A stretch of DNA of 64,000 nt. Source: Pimelobacter simplex (GTDB taxonomy: Bacteria > Actinomycetota > Actinomycetes > Propionibacteriales > Nocardioidaceae). The position numbers were made by a program, and so were the translations under genes. Below, in pieces: positions 1 through 8,260 of this stretch. Below the pieces are notes generated by a model, which was given only the letters and a program-made list of their open reading frames with translations, searched no databases and was not told where the DNA came from. Location: positions 496,001 to 560,000 of the forward strand of contig NZ_FOUK01000004.1 in the NCBI RefSeq assembly GCF_900114845.1. Reading direction: 5' to 3'. Every line of letters begins with the position of its first letter. The stretch's first letter is position 1.

Positions 1-1250
1 GCGCACCCACGGCAGGGAGTGGGCCGCGCCGGGCCGGACCATCAGCAGCTGGTCGACGCCCATCCGGCCGTCCCGGAAGGCCATCGAGCCGCCGACCAGG
101 TAGAGCCGCCAGACCCGGACCAGCTCCTCGCCGACGAGGGCGGTGATCAGCTCGATGTTCTCCTCGAAGCGGCGCAGCCACCCGGCCACGGTGAGCACGT
201 AGTGCTCGCGCAGCGCGTGCACGTCGCGCACCTCGAGGCCGCTGCGCTCCAGCAGCGCGGCGGTCTCGCCGACCGGGCGCATGTACATGTCCGGCGCGAT
301 GAACGACTCGATGAAGGGGCCGCCGCCGGGCCAGCGCCCGGTGCGCGACATCTGCTGGACGAGCACCCGGCCGCCGGGGCGCACGGAGTCGTGCAGCACC
401 CGCGCGTACGACGGGTAGTTGCGCTCGCCGACGTGCTCGCCCATCTCGAGGGAGGCGACCGCGTCGTACTCCGCGCCCGGCAGGGGCACGGCGTCGCGGT
501 AGTCGCAGAGCAGGATCTCGACCTTGTCGGAGAGCCCGCGGCGGCGTGCCGCCGCCTGCGCGAAGCGGCGCTGCTCGGCGGAGATGGTGACGCCGACGAC
601 GCGGGCGCCGTAGTGCTCGGCAGCGTGGAGCGACAGCGAGCCCCAGCCGCAGCCGACGTCGAGGAGCCGCATCCCCGGCTCCAGCCCGAGCTTGCGGCAG
701 ACCAGGTCGAGCTTGGCCTCCTGGGCGTCGGCGAGCGGCTGCTCCGGGGAGGAGTGGTAGCCGCAGGAGTACGCCATCGTCCGCTCGTCGAGGATCAGCG
801 AGTAGAAGTCGGCGGTCGTGTCGTAGTGGTGGCTGATCGCGCGGCGGTCGCGGTCCTTGCTGTGCAGCCGGCCGCGGACCCGGGCCTGGGTGGCGGGCGG
901 TGCGGGCGGCCGGCCGATCAGGTCGAGCCCGATCGCGGCGCGCAGCGCGCCGGCCATCGCGCGCACGGACGGACGCCGTCCGGACAGCCCGCGCGAGCGC
1001 GCCACCGAGAACGCGTGGGTGAGCGCCGCGTCGAGGTCGCCGGGCACGTCGAGCTCGCCGGTGACGTAGGCCTGCGCGGCGCCGAGCTCGCCGGGGTGCC
1101 GGATCAGCCGGCGCAGCGCGTCGGGTGAGCGCAGCTCGACCACGGGGGCGTCGGCCGGGCCGGCGGTGGTGCCGTCCCAGGAGACGAGCCGGACGGGCAG
1201 GTCGCCTCCCACGAACGGGCGGAGGGCGTCGGCGAGCACGGTGGCGGTCA
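1..1250 (-). CDS. Cyclopropane-fatty-acyl-phospholipid synthase (3' end outside window)
   Basis: SAM-dependent methyltransferase of the CFA/mycolic acid cyclopropane synthase family, which methylates or cyclopropanates the double bond of acyl chains in membrane phospholipids. Reading from ATG 1250, the N-terminal half carries the small lipid-binding domain and an HHYD motif. A glycine-rich SAM site (DVGCGWGS) follows, then the family's C-terminal helical region. About 416 residues are visible, close to full family length, so only a few residues are missing. The start overlaps the stop of the upstream fusion gene (ATGA), so the two are probably translationally coupled in the SigK operon. It is a second, diverged copy of the CFA domain at the end of that fusion. 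Confidence 0.88.
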
Positions 1251-4200
1251 TCGGGACTCCTCGTCGGGGCGGGTCAGGGTGAGCTGGTGGTCGTCGATGT
1301 AGCCGGCGGCGAAGCCGGCGCGGCAGTACTCCAGGTAGAAGTGCCACATCCGGGCGAAGGTCTCGTCGAAGCCGAGGCGCGTCACCTCGTCGTGCGCGGC
1401 GGTGAACGCCTCGTCCCAGCGCTGCAGCGTGGTCGCGTAGTGCGGCCCGATGGCGAGGTCGTCGGCGATCCGCAGCCCGGTGTGCGCCCGGGTCACCTCG
1501 TCGATCGCGCGCACCGACGGCAGCGCGCCGCCGGGGAAGACGTACTTGGTGATGAAGGTGTGCGTCGAACGCGTCGCCAGCATCCGGTCGTGCGGCATCG
1601 TGATCGCCTGGATCGCGACTCGTCCGCCCGGCGCGAGGACGTGGTCGAGCGTCCGGAAGTACGCCGGCCAGAACTCCTGGCCGACCGCCTCGATCATCTC
1701 CACCGAGACCACCGCGTCGTACGCCGCGCCGGGCTCGTCGAGCAGTGCCCGGTAGTCGCACAGGTCGACCCGCACCCGTTCGGCCTGCCCGGCGGCGGCG
1801 ATCCGCTCCCGGGCCAGCTCCTGCTGCTCGACCGACAGCGTGATCGAGCGGACGTCGGCGCCCCGGGCCGCGGCCCGGATCGCCAGCTCGCCCCAGCCGG
1901 TGCCGATCTCCAGCAGCCGGGTGCCGGGGCCGACGCCGGCCTGGTCGAGCAGCCGGTCGATCTTGCGGTGCTGCGCGGCGACGAGGTCCTCGCTCGGGGA
2001 GCCCGGGTCGGTGAAGAGCGCGCTGGAGTAGGACAGGGTCGGGTCGAGGAAGGCCGCGAACAGGTCGTTCGAGAGGTCGTAGTGGTGCGCGACGTTGGCC
2101 CGGGTGTTGTCCTGGGTGCCGCGCTGGCTGCGCGGCAGCCGGGTGACCACGAGCCCGCGCAGCCGCTGCAGCGGACGCGGCACGAGCGTGGTCAGCTCGG
2201 CGGCCAGGACGGTCAGGAAGTCGCCCAGGACGCCGTCGCCGGGGACGCCGTCCTCGGTCCAGGCGCCGGTCATGTAGGCCTCGCCGAATCCGATCAGCTG
2301 GTCCCGGCCGAGCCGGGCGAACAGCTCGTCGGGACGCCGCACGACGATCGCCGGGCCGCCGCGGCCGAGCACCTCGACGTGCCCGCCGGCGTGCTCCAGC
2401 CGCACCGTGACGGCGAGCCGGCCGACGGCCGTGCGGAACAGGCGCTCCGCGACCCGGGCGGCGATCCCGCCGGTGGGGACCGGCCCGAGCGCGGCCTCGG
2501 GGCGGGGCTGCACGGGCACGCGCCGGGCCCAGAGCGCGATCCCGTGCGCCCGGATGAGCGCCGCGCCGCGCAGTCCGGCGAGCGGGAGCCGGGGCGGATC
2601 CGTGGGCACGCCGTCGAGCGTGGCGTCGAACCGGGCGCCGTCGTCGGTGACGAGGCGGACCCCGAGCCGGAGCCGGCCGTCGGGCCCGGGCGGCGGCGCG
2701 AGCACCTCGTAGTGGCCGTCGGTGCCGTGGAAGGGCGAGACGTACATGGCCTTGTCGACCACGACGCGTCCCTCGGCGGTGGCGGGCCCGTCGAGCAGGT
2801 AGGCGTGCCGGTCGCCGTAGGTGTTGTGCACCTCGACGACGGTCGCGGCGGGGTCGCCGTCGGAGCGGTCCGGCGGCCAGCACCAGTGCACCGAGATCGG
2901 GTTGAAGCAGTGCCCGAAGGCCCGCGGCTGCGCCGCCATCAGGACGCGCCCGCCGCGCAGGTCCGTCCCGAGGCCCTGCTCGCCGAGGAAGCGGTCGAGC
3001 CCCTCGCGGACGGTCAGGGTGTCGCCGGCGAAGTGGTCGCGACCCTCGAAGCGTCCCGGCACGCCGGGGACGGTGCCGTCGGCGGCGACCTGGTCGAGGT
3101 CGACGACGCTCAGGTGCGAGCGCAGCGTGAAGGCGTTGCGGACCGGCTCGCGCCGCCGGTGCACCAGGGTCGTCGCGTACGACGTCGCCGCCGGTGCACC
3201 GGCGTCCTCCCATGCGAGCCCGAGACGCTCCGCGGCGCGCAGGCCCGAGCGGGCGCCGTCCTCGTGGAAGCCCCAGCCGTGGTACGCCCCGGCGAACACG
3301 ATCCGGTCGCTGTCGATCTCGGGCAGCCGGGCCTGCGCCGCGACGGAGGCGGGGGTGTAGCGCGGGTGGGCGTAGTCGCGCCGGACCAGCACGCTCGCGG
3401 GGTCGACGACGTCCTCGCCGCCGAGGGTGACCAGGTAGGCGGTGTCGGTGGGCAGCCGCTGCAGCCGGGTCAGGTCGTAGGTCACCTGGACGTGGTCCTG
3501 GGCGATCCGCGGGCGCCGGAAGTTCCACGACGCCCACGCGTCGCGCGCCTGCGGCATCAGCCGGGTGTCGGTGTGCAGCAGCGCGGTGTTGGCGGAGTAC
3601 GGGATCGCGTCGAGCAGCTCCTTCTGGAGCAGCGTCGGCGCGGCGAGCATGCCGAGCGCCTGGTCGGGGTGCGTCGCGACGACCACCGCGTCGTAGACCT
3701 CGCGGCCGGCCGGGGTGCTGACCTCGACGCCGTCGGCGGTCTCCTCGATCGCGAGCACGGGGGTCCCGGTGCGGATCGTGCCGCCCGCCGCCCGGATCGC
3801 GTCGGCGACCCGGGTGACGTAGGCCGCGGAGCCGCCGGTGACGGTCCGCCAGGTGGGCGAGCCGAAGACGGCGAGCATGCCGTGGTGCTGCAGGAAGGCG
3901 AAGAGGTAGGCGGCGGGGTAGTCCAGCGCCGTGTCCGGGTCGCACGACCACACGGCCGCGACGAGCGGCTCGACGAAGTGCCGCCGGAAGTACGGCGAGA
4001 AGCCGCCGTGGTCGAGGAAGGCGGCGAGCGTGGTCAGGTCGGTGCTGCCCGCGTCGAGCAGGCGCCGGGCCGCCCGGTGGAAGCGCGGCACCTCGGCGAG
4101 CATCCGCAGGTACGCCGGGTTGCGGTGGTTGCCCGCGCCTGCCGGGAAGAGCCCGCGCCGGCCGAGCGCGCCGGCCCACTCCAGGCCGGTCCGCTCGTCG

Positions 4201-4487
4201 CTGATCGACATCGACATCTCGGAGTCCTGCGTCGGCACGCCGAGCTCGTCGAACAGCCGGCCGAGCACCGGGTAGGTGCGCCGGTTGTGCACGATGAAGC
4301 CGCTGTCGATGCGCAGCGTGCGCCCGGTCGGGTCGGTGACGTCGTGGGTGTCCGCGTGCCCGCCGAGCCGGTGGTCGGCCTCGAGCAGGGTGACGTCGGC
4401 GTGGCGCGAGGAGACGTACGCCGCGGTGAGTCCGGCGACGCCGGAGCCCACCACGGCGATCCGCCGTGGTGTGGGGGTGGTCATCAC
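1248..4487 (-). CDS. Triple fusion: FAD amine-oxidase-like + DUF1365 + CFA synthase
   Basis: A 1079-residue protein with three domains in order. Residues about 9-430 are a FAD/NAD-binding amine-oxidase-like domain (GSGVAG at 14-19; the C-terminal FAD contact is in the AGAYHGWGFHEDG stretch near 399-411). About 440-660 is DUF1365 (FGHCFNPISVHW near 524-535). About 680-1075 is a CFA-synthase-type methyltransferase (HHYDLSN at 801, SAM site LLEIGTGWG at 858-866). In M. tuberculosis the same three families are separate adjacent genes, Rv0449c, Rv0448c and Rv0447c, under SigK. Here one reading frame continues without stops. The product probably modifies unsaturated membrane acyl chains under oxidative or redox stress, but the reaction is not established. 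The start overlaps the rskA stop. Confidence 0.9.
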   Translation of the reverse strand: MMTTPTPRRIAVVGSGVAGLTAAYVSSRHADVTLLEADHRLGGHADTHDVTDPTGRTLRIDSGFIVHNRRTYPVLGRLFDELGVPTQDSEMSMSISDERTGLEWAGALGRRGLFPAGAGNHRNPAYLRMLAEVPRFHRAARRLLDAGSTDLTTLAAFLDHGGFSPYFRRHFVEPLVAAVWSCDPDTALDYPAAYLFAFLQHHGMLAVFGSPTWRTVTGGSAAYVTRVADAIRAAGGTIRTGTPVLAIEETADGVEVSTPAGREVYDAVVVATHPDQALGMLAAPTLLQKELLDAIPYSANTALLHTDTRLMPQARDAWASWNFRRPRIAQDHVQVTYDLTRLQRLPTDTAYLVTLGGEDVVDPASVLVRRDYAHPRYTPASVAAQARLPEIDSDRIVFAGAYHGWGFHEDGARSGLRAAERLGLAWEDAGAPAATSYATTLVHRRREPVRNAFTLRSHLSVVDLDQVAADGTVPGVPGRFEGRDHFAGDTLTVREGLDRFLGEQGLGTDLRGGRVLMAAQPRAFGHCFNPISVHWCWPPDRSDGDPAATVVEVHNTYGDRHAYLLDGPATAEGRVVVDKAMYVSPFHGTDGHYEVLAPPPGPDGRLRLGVRLVTDDGARFDATLDGVPTDPPRLPLAGLRGAALIRAHGIALWARRVPVQPRPEAALGPVPTGGIAARVAERLFRTAVGRLAVTVRLEHAGGHVEVLGRGGPAIVVRRPDELFARLGRDQLIGFGEAYMTGAWTEDGVPGDGVLGDFLTVLAAELTTLVPRPLQRLRGLVVTRLPRSQRGTQDNTRANVAHHYDLSNDLFAAFLDPTLSYSSALFTDPGSPSEDLVAAQHRKIDRLLDQAGVGPGTRLLEIGTGWGELAIRAAARGADVRSITLSVEQQELARERIAAAGQAERVRVDLCDYRALLDEPGAAYDAVVSVEMIEAVGQEFWPAYFRTLDHVLAPGGRVAIQAITMPHDRMLATRSTHTFITKYVFPGGALPSVRAIDEVTRAHTGLRIADDLAIGPHYATTLQRWDEAFTAAHDEVTRLGFDETFARMWHFYLEYCRAGFAAGYIDDHQLTLTRPDEESR

Positions 4488-5209
4488 GACTCCAGCGGGA
4501 AGACCGCGATCGGCTGGGTGGTCGGCTGCTCCGAGCCGCCGTCGGGCTCGACGGTGATGCCGACCCCGGTGGCCTCGGCGGCGTCGCCGTCGAGGACGTA
4601 CGTCGTGTCCGACTCGTCCGGCATCAGCCCGGCCGGGATCATCTTGCCGGCGGGCGTCTGGAGCCAGAGCTCGTAGACCTTGCCGTCAGGGGCCGGCGCC
4701 ATGTCCTTCGTCCGGATGAGCGCCTTGCCCTGGCTGCGCGAGAGCACGATCGTCGCCTGCGAGCCGTCGGGGAAGGCCTTCTCGACGTGGGTCGCGTCGC
4801 CGGCCCGCAGGATCTGCTCGGCTGCGCTCAGCTGCGGCGGGGGCTCGGTACCGTCGGACCAGGGCCGCAGCACCGCCAGCCCCACCCCGAGGAGCAGGAC
4901 GACGGCCGCGGCCGCCGCGAGCAGCGTCGGCAGCCGGCGGAACAGCGGGGTCACCGTCGCCGGCTCCCGGGTGAGCGGCGGCAGCGGACGGATCCGCTCG
5001 ATGCCGGCCAGCACGTCGTCGCGCAGCGCGGGCGGCGGGCCGACCTCGTCGGCGATGCCCAGCAGGGCGGCGGCCTCGCGGAGGCTGTCCACCTCGGCGC
5101 GGCAGTCCGCGCACTGGCTCAGGTGCGTCTCGAACCGGGCCCGCTCGTCGGCGTCGAGCGCGTCGACGGCGTAGGCGCCGGACAGGGCGTGGTCGTGATC
5201 GGTCGTCAT
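4484..5209 (-). CDS. rskA: Anti-sigma-K factor (RskA family)
   Basis: Membrane anti-sigma factor of 241 aa. The cytoplasmic N-terminus carries a zinc-binding anti-sigma motif with H29, C33 and C36 (HLSQCADC). One membrane helix lies near residues 92-110. The outer C-terminal part is an RskA-type domain (YELWLQTPAGKMIPAGL). It should hold SigK inactive until regulated proteolysis releases it. It overlaps sigK upstream by 4 nt and the fusion gene downstream by 4 nt, so sigma factor, anti-sigma factor and effector enzymes form one translationally coupled chain. The arrangement mirrors mycobacterial sigK-rskA. Confidence 0.9.
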   Translation of the reverse strand: MTTDHDHALSGAYAVDALDADERARFETHLSQCADCRAEVDSLREAAALLGIADEVGPPPALRDDVLAGIERIRPLPPLTREPATVTPLFRRLPTLLAAAAAVVLLLGVGLAVLRPWSDGTEPPPQLSAAEQILRAGDATHVEKAFPDGSQATIVLSRSQGKALIRTKDMAPAPDGKVYELWLQTPAGKMIPAGLMPDESDTTYVLDGDAAEATGVGITVEPDGGSEQPTTQPIAVFPLES

Positions 5210-5814
5210 CGGCCTACTCCGATCGTGTCGCGCAGCCGGATCAGGCCGTCGCGGATCCTCGTCTTCGCGGTCCCGACCGGGAGGTCGAGAAGGGCGGCCA
5301 CCTCCGTGTGGGTGTAGCCGCCGAAGTACGCCAGCTCGATCGCCTCGCGCTGGACGTCGGTGAGCTGCGCCAGTGCCGCACGCACCCGGTGCGCCTCGAG
5401 CGAGGCGTGGGCGGCGTCGGCGGTGACGTCGTGCTCGACACTCTGGTTGGCCTGCTCGTAGGCCAGGTCGCGCCGGGTCGTCGCCTCGGCGCTGCGGACC
5501 CGGTCGACCGCCTTGCGGTGGGCGATCGTCATCATCCAGGCGAGAGCCGAGCCGCGTGCGGCGTCGTACCGGCTCGCCTGGCGCCAGACCTCGAGGAACA
5601 CCTCCTGGGTGACCTCCTCGGCCTGCGCCGGGTCGCGCACGACCCGCAGCGCGAGTCCGTGCACGCGGGGCGCCGTGGCGTCGTACAGCTCGGCGAAGGC
5701 GGCCTTGTCGCCGCGGGCCGCTCGGTTGAGCAGCGCGCCGAGGTCCGTGCCGTGCCCGCCGGCCGGCGCCCCCGCGTGGGGGACGCCGGCCGGCTCGCCG
5801 GGGACCGGATCCAT
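5206..5814 (-). CDS. sigK: ECF sigma factor SigK
   Basis: ECF sigma factor of 202 aa. Region 2 includes YDATAPRVHGLALRVVRD and the TQEVFLEVWR segment. Region 4 includes QREAIELAYFGGYTHTEVA followed by an HTH (LDLPVGTAKTRIRDGL). Family assignment rests on sequence features plus context: rskA, a fasciclin lipoprotein and the amine-oxidase/DUF1365/CFA genes are the M. tuberculosis SigK neighbours. ATG 5814 has a GGAAGGA ribosome site. Only 40 nt separate it from the fasciclin gene, and I see no CCATCC/CCGAAC pair in that gap, so sigK is probably autoregulated by read-through from the fasciclin promoter. Confidence 0.92.
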   Translation of the reverse strand: MDPVPGEPAGVPHAGAPAGGHGTDLGALLNRAARGDKAAFAELYDATAPRVHGLALRVVRDPAQAEEVTQEVFLEVWRQASRYDAARGSALAWMMTIAHRKAVDRVRSAEATTRRDLAYEQANQSVEHDVTADAAHASLEAHRVRAALAQLTDVQREAIELAYFGGYTHTEVAALLDLPVGTAKTRIRDGLIRLRDTIGVGR

Positions 5815-5854
5815 GGACTTGATCCTTCCGGTTCCTGTGGTTCCTGACGAGGGG

Positions 5855-6544
5855 TCACTTGACCCCGGTCAGCACCTTGTCGATGACGTAGACGGTCGCG
5901 TTGGACGTCGGGATGTTGCCGCACAGGACGTTCGCCGTGACGGTGCCGTCGGTGACGGTCATGCCGCTCTCGGCGTCGCCGGAGATGGTCAGCTTGTCGC
6001 CGGCCAGGGTCTCCTGGTCGCCGACGACGGCCATCGGGTCGTCGTTGGCGCCGAGCACGTGGTGCGCCAGGACCTTGTAGAGGGCGCTGTCCTGGCCCTT
6101 CGACTTGCCCTCGGCGACCAGGCCGTTGAGGTCCTTCTCGGGGATGGCGGCGAATGCGTCGTTGTAGGGCGCGAACACGGTCAGGGCCGGCGCTCCGTTG
6201 AGCGTGTCGGCGAGGCCGTCGATGCTGGTGACCGCGGTGACCAGGGTGCTGAGCAGCGGGTTGTTGCTCGCGGCGGTCGCGACCGGGTCCTTGACCATGC
6301 CGTCGAACGAGCCGGCGCCGGAGGTCGGGATCTTCGAGCAGCCGGGGCCGAAGGTCTGGGCGCCGGCGTCGGCGTTGCCGTCGGTGCTCGGCGCGTCGCT
6401 GGTCATGCCGCCGTCCTGCGACGACGTGCTGTCGCCGTCGGCGGCCTTCGAGTCGTCGTCGCTGCCGCAGGCGGCGAGCGAGACGGAGAGGGCGAGCACG
6501 GCGGCGGTGGCGCCGGCGGTCCGGGTGAGCCGGTGGAGCTTCAT
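5855..6544 (-). CDS. Fasciclin-domain lipoprotein (MPT83/MPT70-like)
   Basis: Secreted lipoprotein of 229 aa. A signal peptide ends in the lipobox LAAC (Cys26), then comes an acidic Ser/Asp-rich linker and one FAS1 domain. FAS1 features visible are TVFAPYNDAFAAIP (H1 box), LYKVLAHHVLG and a C-terminal VYVIDKVL. FAS1 domains mediate adhesion or surface interactions. MPT70 and MPT83 of M. tuberculosis are the classic SigK targets, and this gene sits directly upstream of sigK behind a SigK-type promoter. The start is ATG 6544 with a GGAAGG ribosome site. Confidence 0.93.
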   Translation of the reverse strand: MKLHRLTRTAGATAAVLALSVSLAACGSDDDSKAADGDSTSSQDGGMTSDAPSTDGNADAGAQTFGPGCSKIPTSGAGSFDGMVKDPVATAASNNPLLSTLVTAVTSIDGLADTLNGAPALTVFAPYNDAFAAIPEKDLNGLVAEGKSKGQDSALYKVLAHHVLGANDDPMAVVGDQETLAGDKLTISGDAESGMTVTDGTVTANVLCGNIPTSNATVYVIDKVLTGVK

Positions 6545-6578
6545 GATGGGGCCTTCCGTAGGAGCGGATGTGCAAGTA

Positions 6579-6605
6579 GTTCGGCGTCGTGCGGAGATCG
6601 GATGG
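6579..6605 (-). promoter_or_regulatory. SigK-type promoter of the fasciclin/sigK operon
   Basis: On the minus strand, CCATCC (6605-6600) is followed after 15 nt by CCGAAC (6584-6579), 34 nt before the ATG. As I recall it, the published mycobacterial SigK consensus is CCATCC at -35 and CCGAAT at -10. The same pair occurs before the molybdopterin oxidoreductase gene. Confidence 0.75.
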
Positions 6606-6625
6606 GTCCCGGGCCGAGAAAATTC

Positions 6626-8146
6626 TCAGCCGACCTGGACGAGCAGCTCGTGCAGCCCGCTGGCGCCGTTCGGGAACGGCTCGGCACGGACGGCGGTCTG
6701 CGGCTCGCCGTCGCCGGAGCGGGCGCGGACGGCGATCCGGTGCGACCCGGAGCCGGCCTCCCAGCGGTAGAACCACTGGCGCCAGTAGTCGTCCCCACCA
6801 CTGGGCCCGAGCTGGGCGTCGACCCAGGCGCCGCCGTCGATCCGGACCTGGACGCCGGCCACCCCGCCACGCTCCTGCGCCCAGGCGACACCGCCGATGA
6901 CGACGTCACCGGCGTCGACCTTGGCGAGCGCCCGCGGGGTGTCGATGCGCGCCGAGATCTTGATGGGGGCGTCGGTCGCCCAGCCACGCTCGGTCCAGTA
7001 GGCGTCCTGCGCCGCGTACGTCGTCAGGGTGAGCCGGGTGACCCACTTGGTGGCGCTGATGAACCCGTAGAGGCCGGGGATCACCATCCGCACCGGGAAG
7101 CCGTGCTCGCGGGGCAGGGCCTTGCCGTTCATGCCGACCGCCAGCATCGCGTCGCGCCCGTCGGTGGCGAGGGCGAGCGGCGTGCTGATGGTCATGCCGT
7201 CGACGTCGGTGGAGAGGATCTGGTCGGCCTTCGTCGTGTCGATGCCGGCCCGGTCCAGCACGTCGCGCAGCGGGACGCCGAGCCAGCGGGCGGCGCCGAC
7301 GTAGGGGCCGCCGACGCTGTTGGACACGCAGGTGAGCGTGATGTCGCGCTCGATCATCGGCATGCCGAGCAGGTCGTCGAAGCTCAAGGTCACCTTCCGG
7401 TCGACGTCCCCGTCGATGGTGAGCGTCCAGTCGTCGGTGCCCACGACGGGCACGTCCAGCCGGGTGTCGACCCGGTAGAAGTCGCGGGTCGGCGTGCGGA
7501 AGGGGGTGATCCCCGGGACCTGGTCGTCGAGCCCGCGCGGCAGCGGCGGCGCCGGGTCGGCGGGCCGGGGCAGGGTCACGTCCTCGGGGCGCAGCCGCAG
7601 CGACGACACGAAGCGCCCCGCCGCCCCGCCGGCCACGGCGAGGGCGCCGAGGACGGCCGCCGTCAGCAGCAGCGCGCGACGACCGTCCTCGCCCCTCCCC
7701 GCCCGGCGGGCCTCCTGGGCGGCGCGGTCGGCGCGGGCCAGCAGCACCAGGGCCAGCGGGCCGGTCACGGCCGCCACCAGGCTGGGCAGCAGGTCCAGCG
7801 CGCCGGTCTCGGCGCGGGTGAGCACCGCGGCGACCGCGATGCCCACGAGCGCGACCAGGATCGCCGCGCCCACGGCCAGGCGGCGGCGGGCGACGGCGCC
7901 GGCCAGGGCCGCCAGCACCAGCACCCCCACCAGCACCGAGCCGACCAGGACCACCTTGTCGCCGGTGCCGAAGCGCCGGATCGCCCACTCCTTGAGCGGG
8001 GTGGGCGTCAGGTCGATCACCGCCGAGCCCACGGCCAGGACGGGGGACGACGCCGGGTGCGTGAGCGCGGCCGCCAGGTGGGCGAGCCCGATGCCGACCA
8101 GGGTCGCCAGGACGCCGTACCCGGCCCAACGCAGGTGCTTCCTCAT
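6626..8146 (-). CDS. Membrane-anchored molybdopterin-dependent oxidoreductase
   Basis: 506 aa. The N-terminal part (about 1-190) has roughly five hydrophobic helices. After these comes an extracytoplasmic sulfite-oxidase-fold domain (Oxidored_molyb family); the cofactor cysteine is probably in LTCVSNSVGGPYVG. The Mo-co dimerisation domain forms the C-terminus. The frame stays open upstream to 9700, but real homology begins at the membrane helices after ATG 8146. A SigK-type promoter ends 7 nt before this ATG, which suggests a leaderless transcript and supports this start. Family enzymes reduce or oxidise S- or N-oxides, for example methionine sulfoxide repair. The substrate here is unknown. 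Confidence 0.9.
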   Translation of the reverse strand: MRKHLRWAGYGVLATLVGIGLAHLAAALTHPASSPVLAVGSAVIDLTPTPLKEWAIRRFGTGDKVVLVGSVLVGVLVLAALAGAVARRRLAVGAAILVALVGIAVAAVLTRAETGALDLLPSLVAAVTGPLALVLLARADRAAQEARRAGRGEDGRRALLLTAAVLGALAVAGGAAGRFVSSLRLRPEDVTLPRPADPAPPLPRGLDDQVPGITPFRTPTRDFYRVDTRLDVPVVGTDDWTLTIDGDVDRKVTLSFDDLLGMPMIERDITLTCVSNSVGGPYVGAARWLGVPLRDVLDRAGIDTTKADQILSTDVDGMTISTPLALATDGRDAMLAVGMNGKALPREHGFPVRMVIPGLYGFISATKWVTRLTLTTYAAQDAYWTERGWATDAPIKISARIDTPRALAKVDAGDVVIGGVAWAQERGGVAGVQVRIDGGAWVDAQLGPSGGDDYWRQWFYRWEAGSGSHRIAVRARSGDGEPQTAVRAEPFPNGASGLHELLVQVG

Positions 8147-8153
8147 GGGAGAG

Positions 8154-8181
8154 GTTCGGTGCGGACCCCCCGAGCGGATGG
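8154..8181 (-). promoter_or_regulatory. SigK-type promoter of the molybdopterin oxidoreductase gene
   Basis: Minus strand: CCATCC (8181-8176), 16-nt spacer, CCGAAC (8159-8154). It lies only 7 nt before ATG 8146, so transcription would start at or beside the start codon. Confidence 0.75.
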
Positions 8182-8260
8182 CTCCCCTCGGGTGCAGCCG
8201 CCCGACGCTGAGGAACAATGACCGGCGTCCGACCACACACTCGACTCGGGGGAGAGACAC

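Noticed and set aside
19..4676. Long plus-strand open frames (369 and 1183 codons) opposite the SigK operon
   Set aside because: They are Arg/Gly/Val-rich shadows of high-GC coding on the minus strand, with no recognisable domains.
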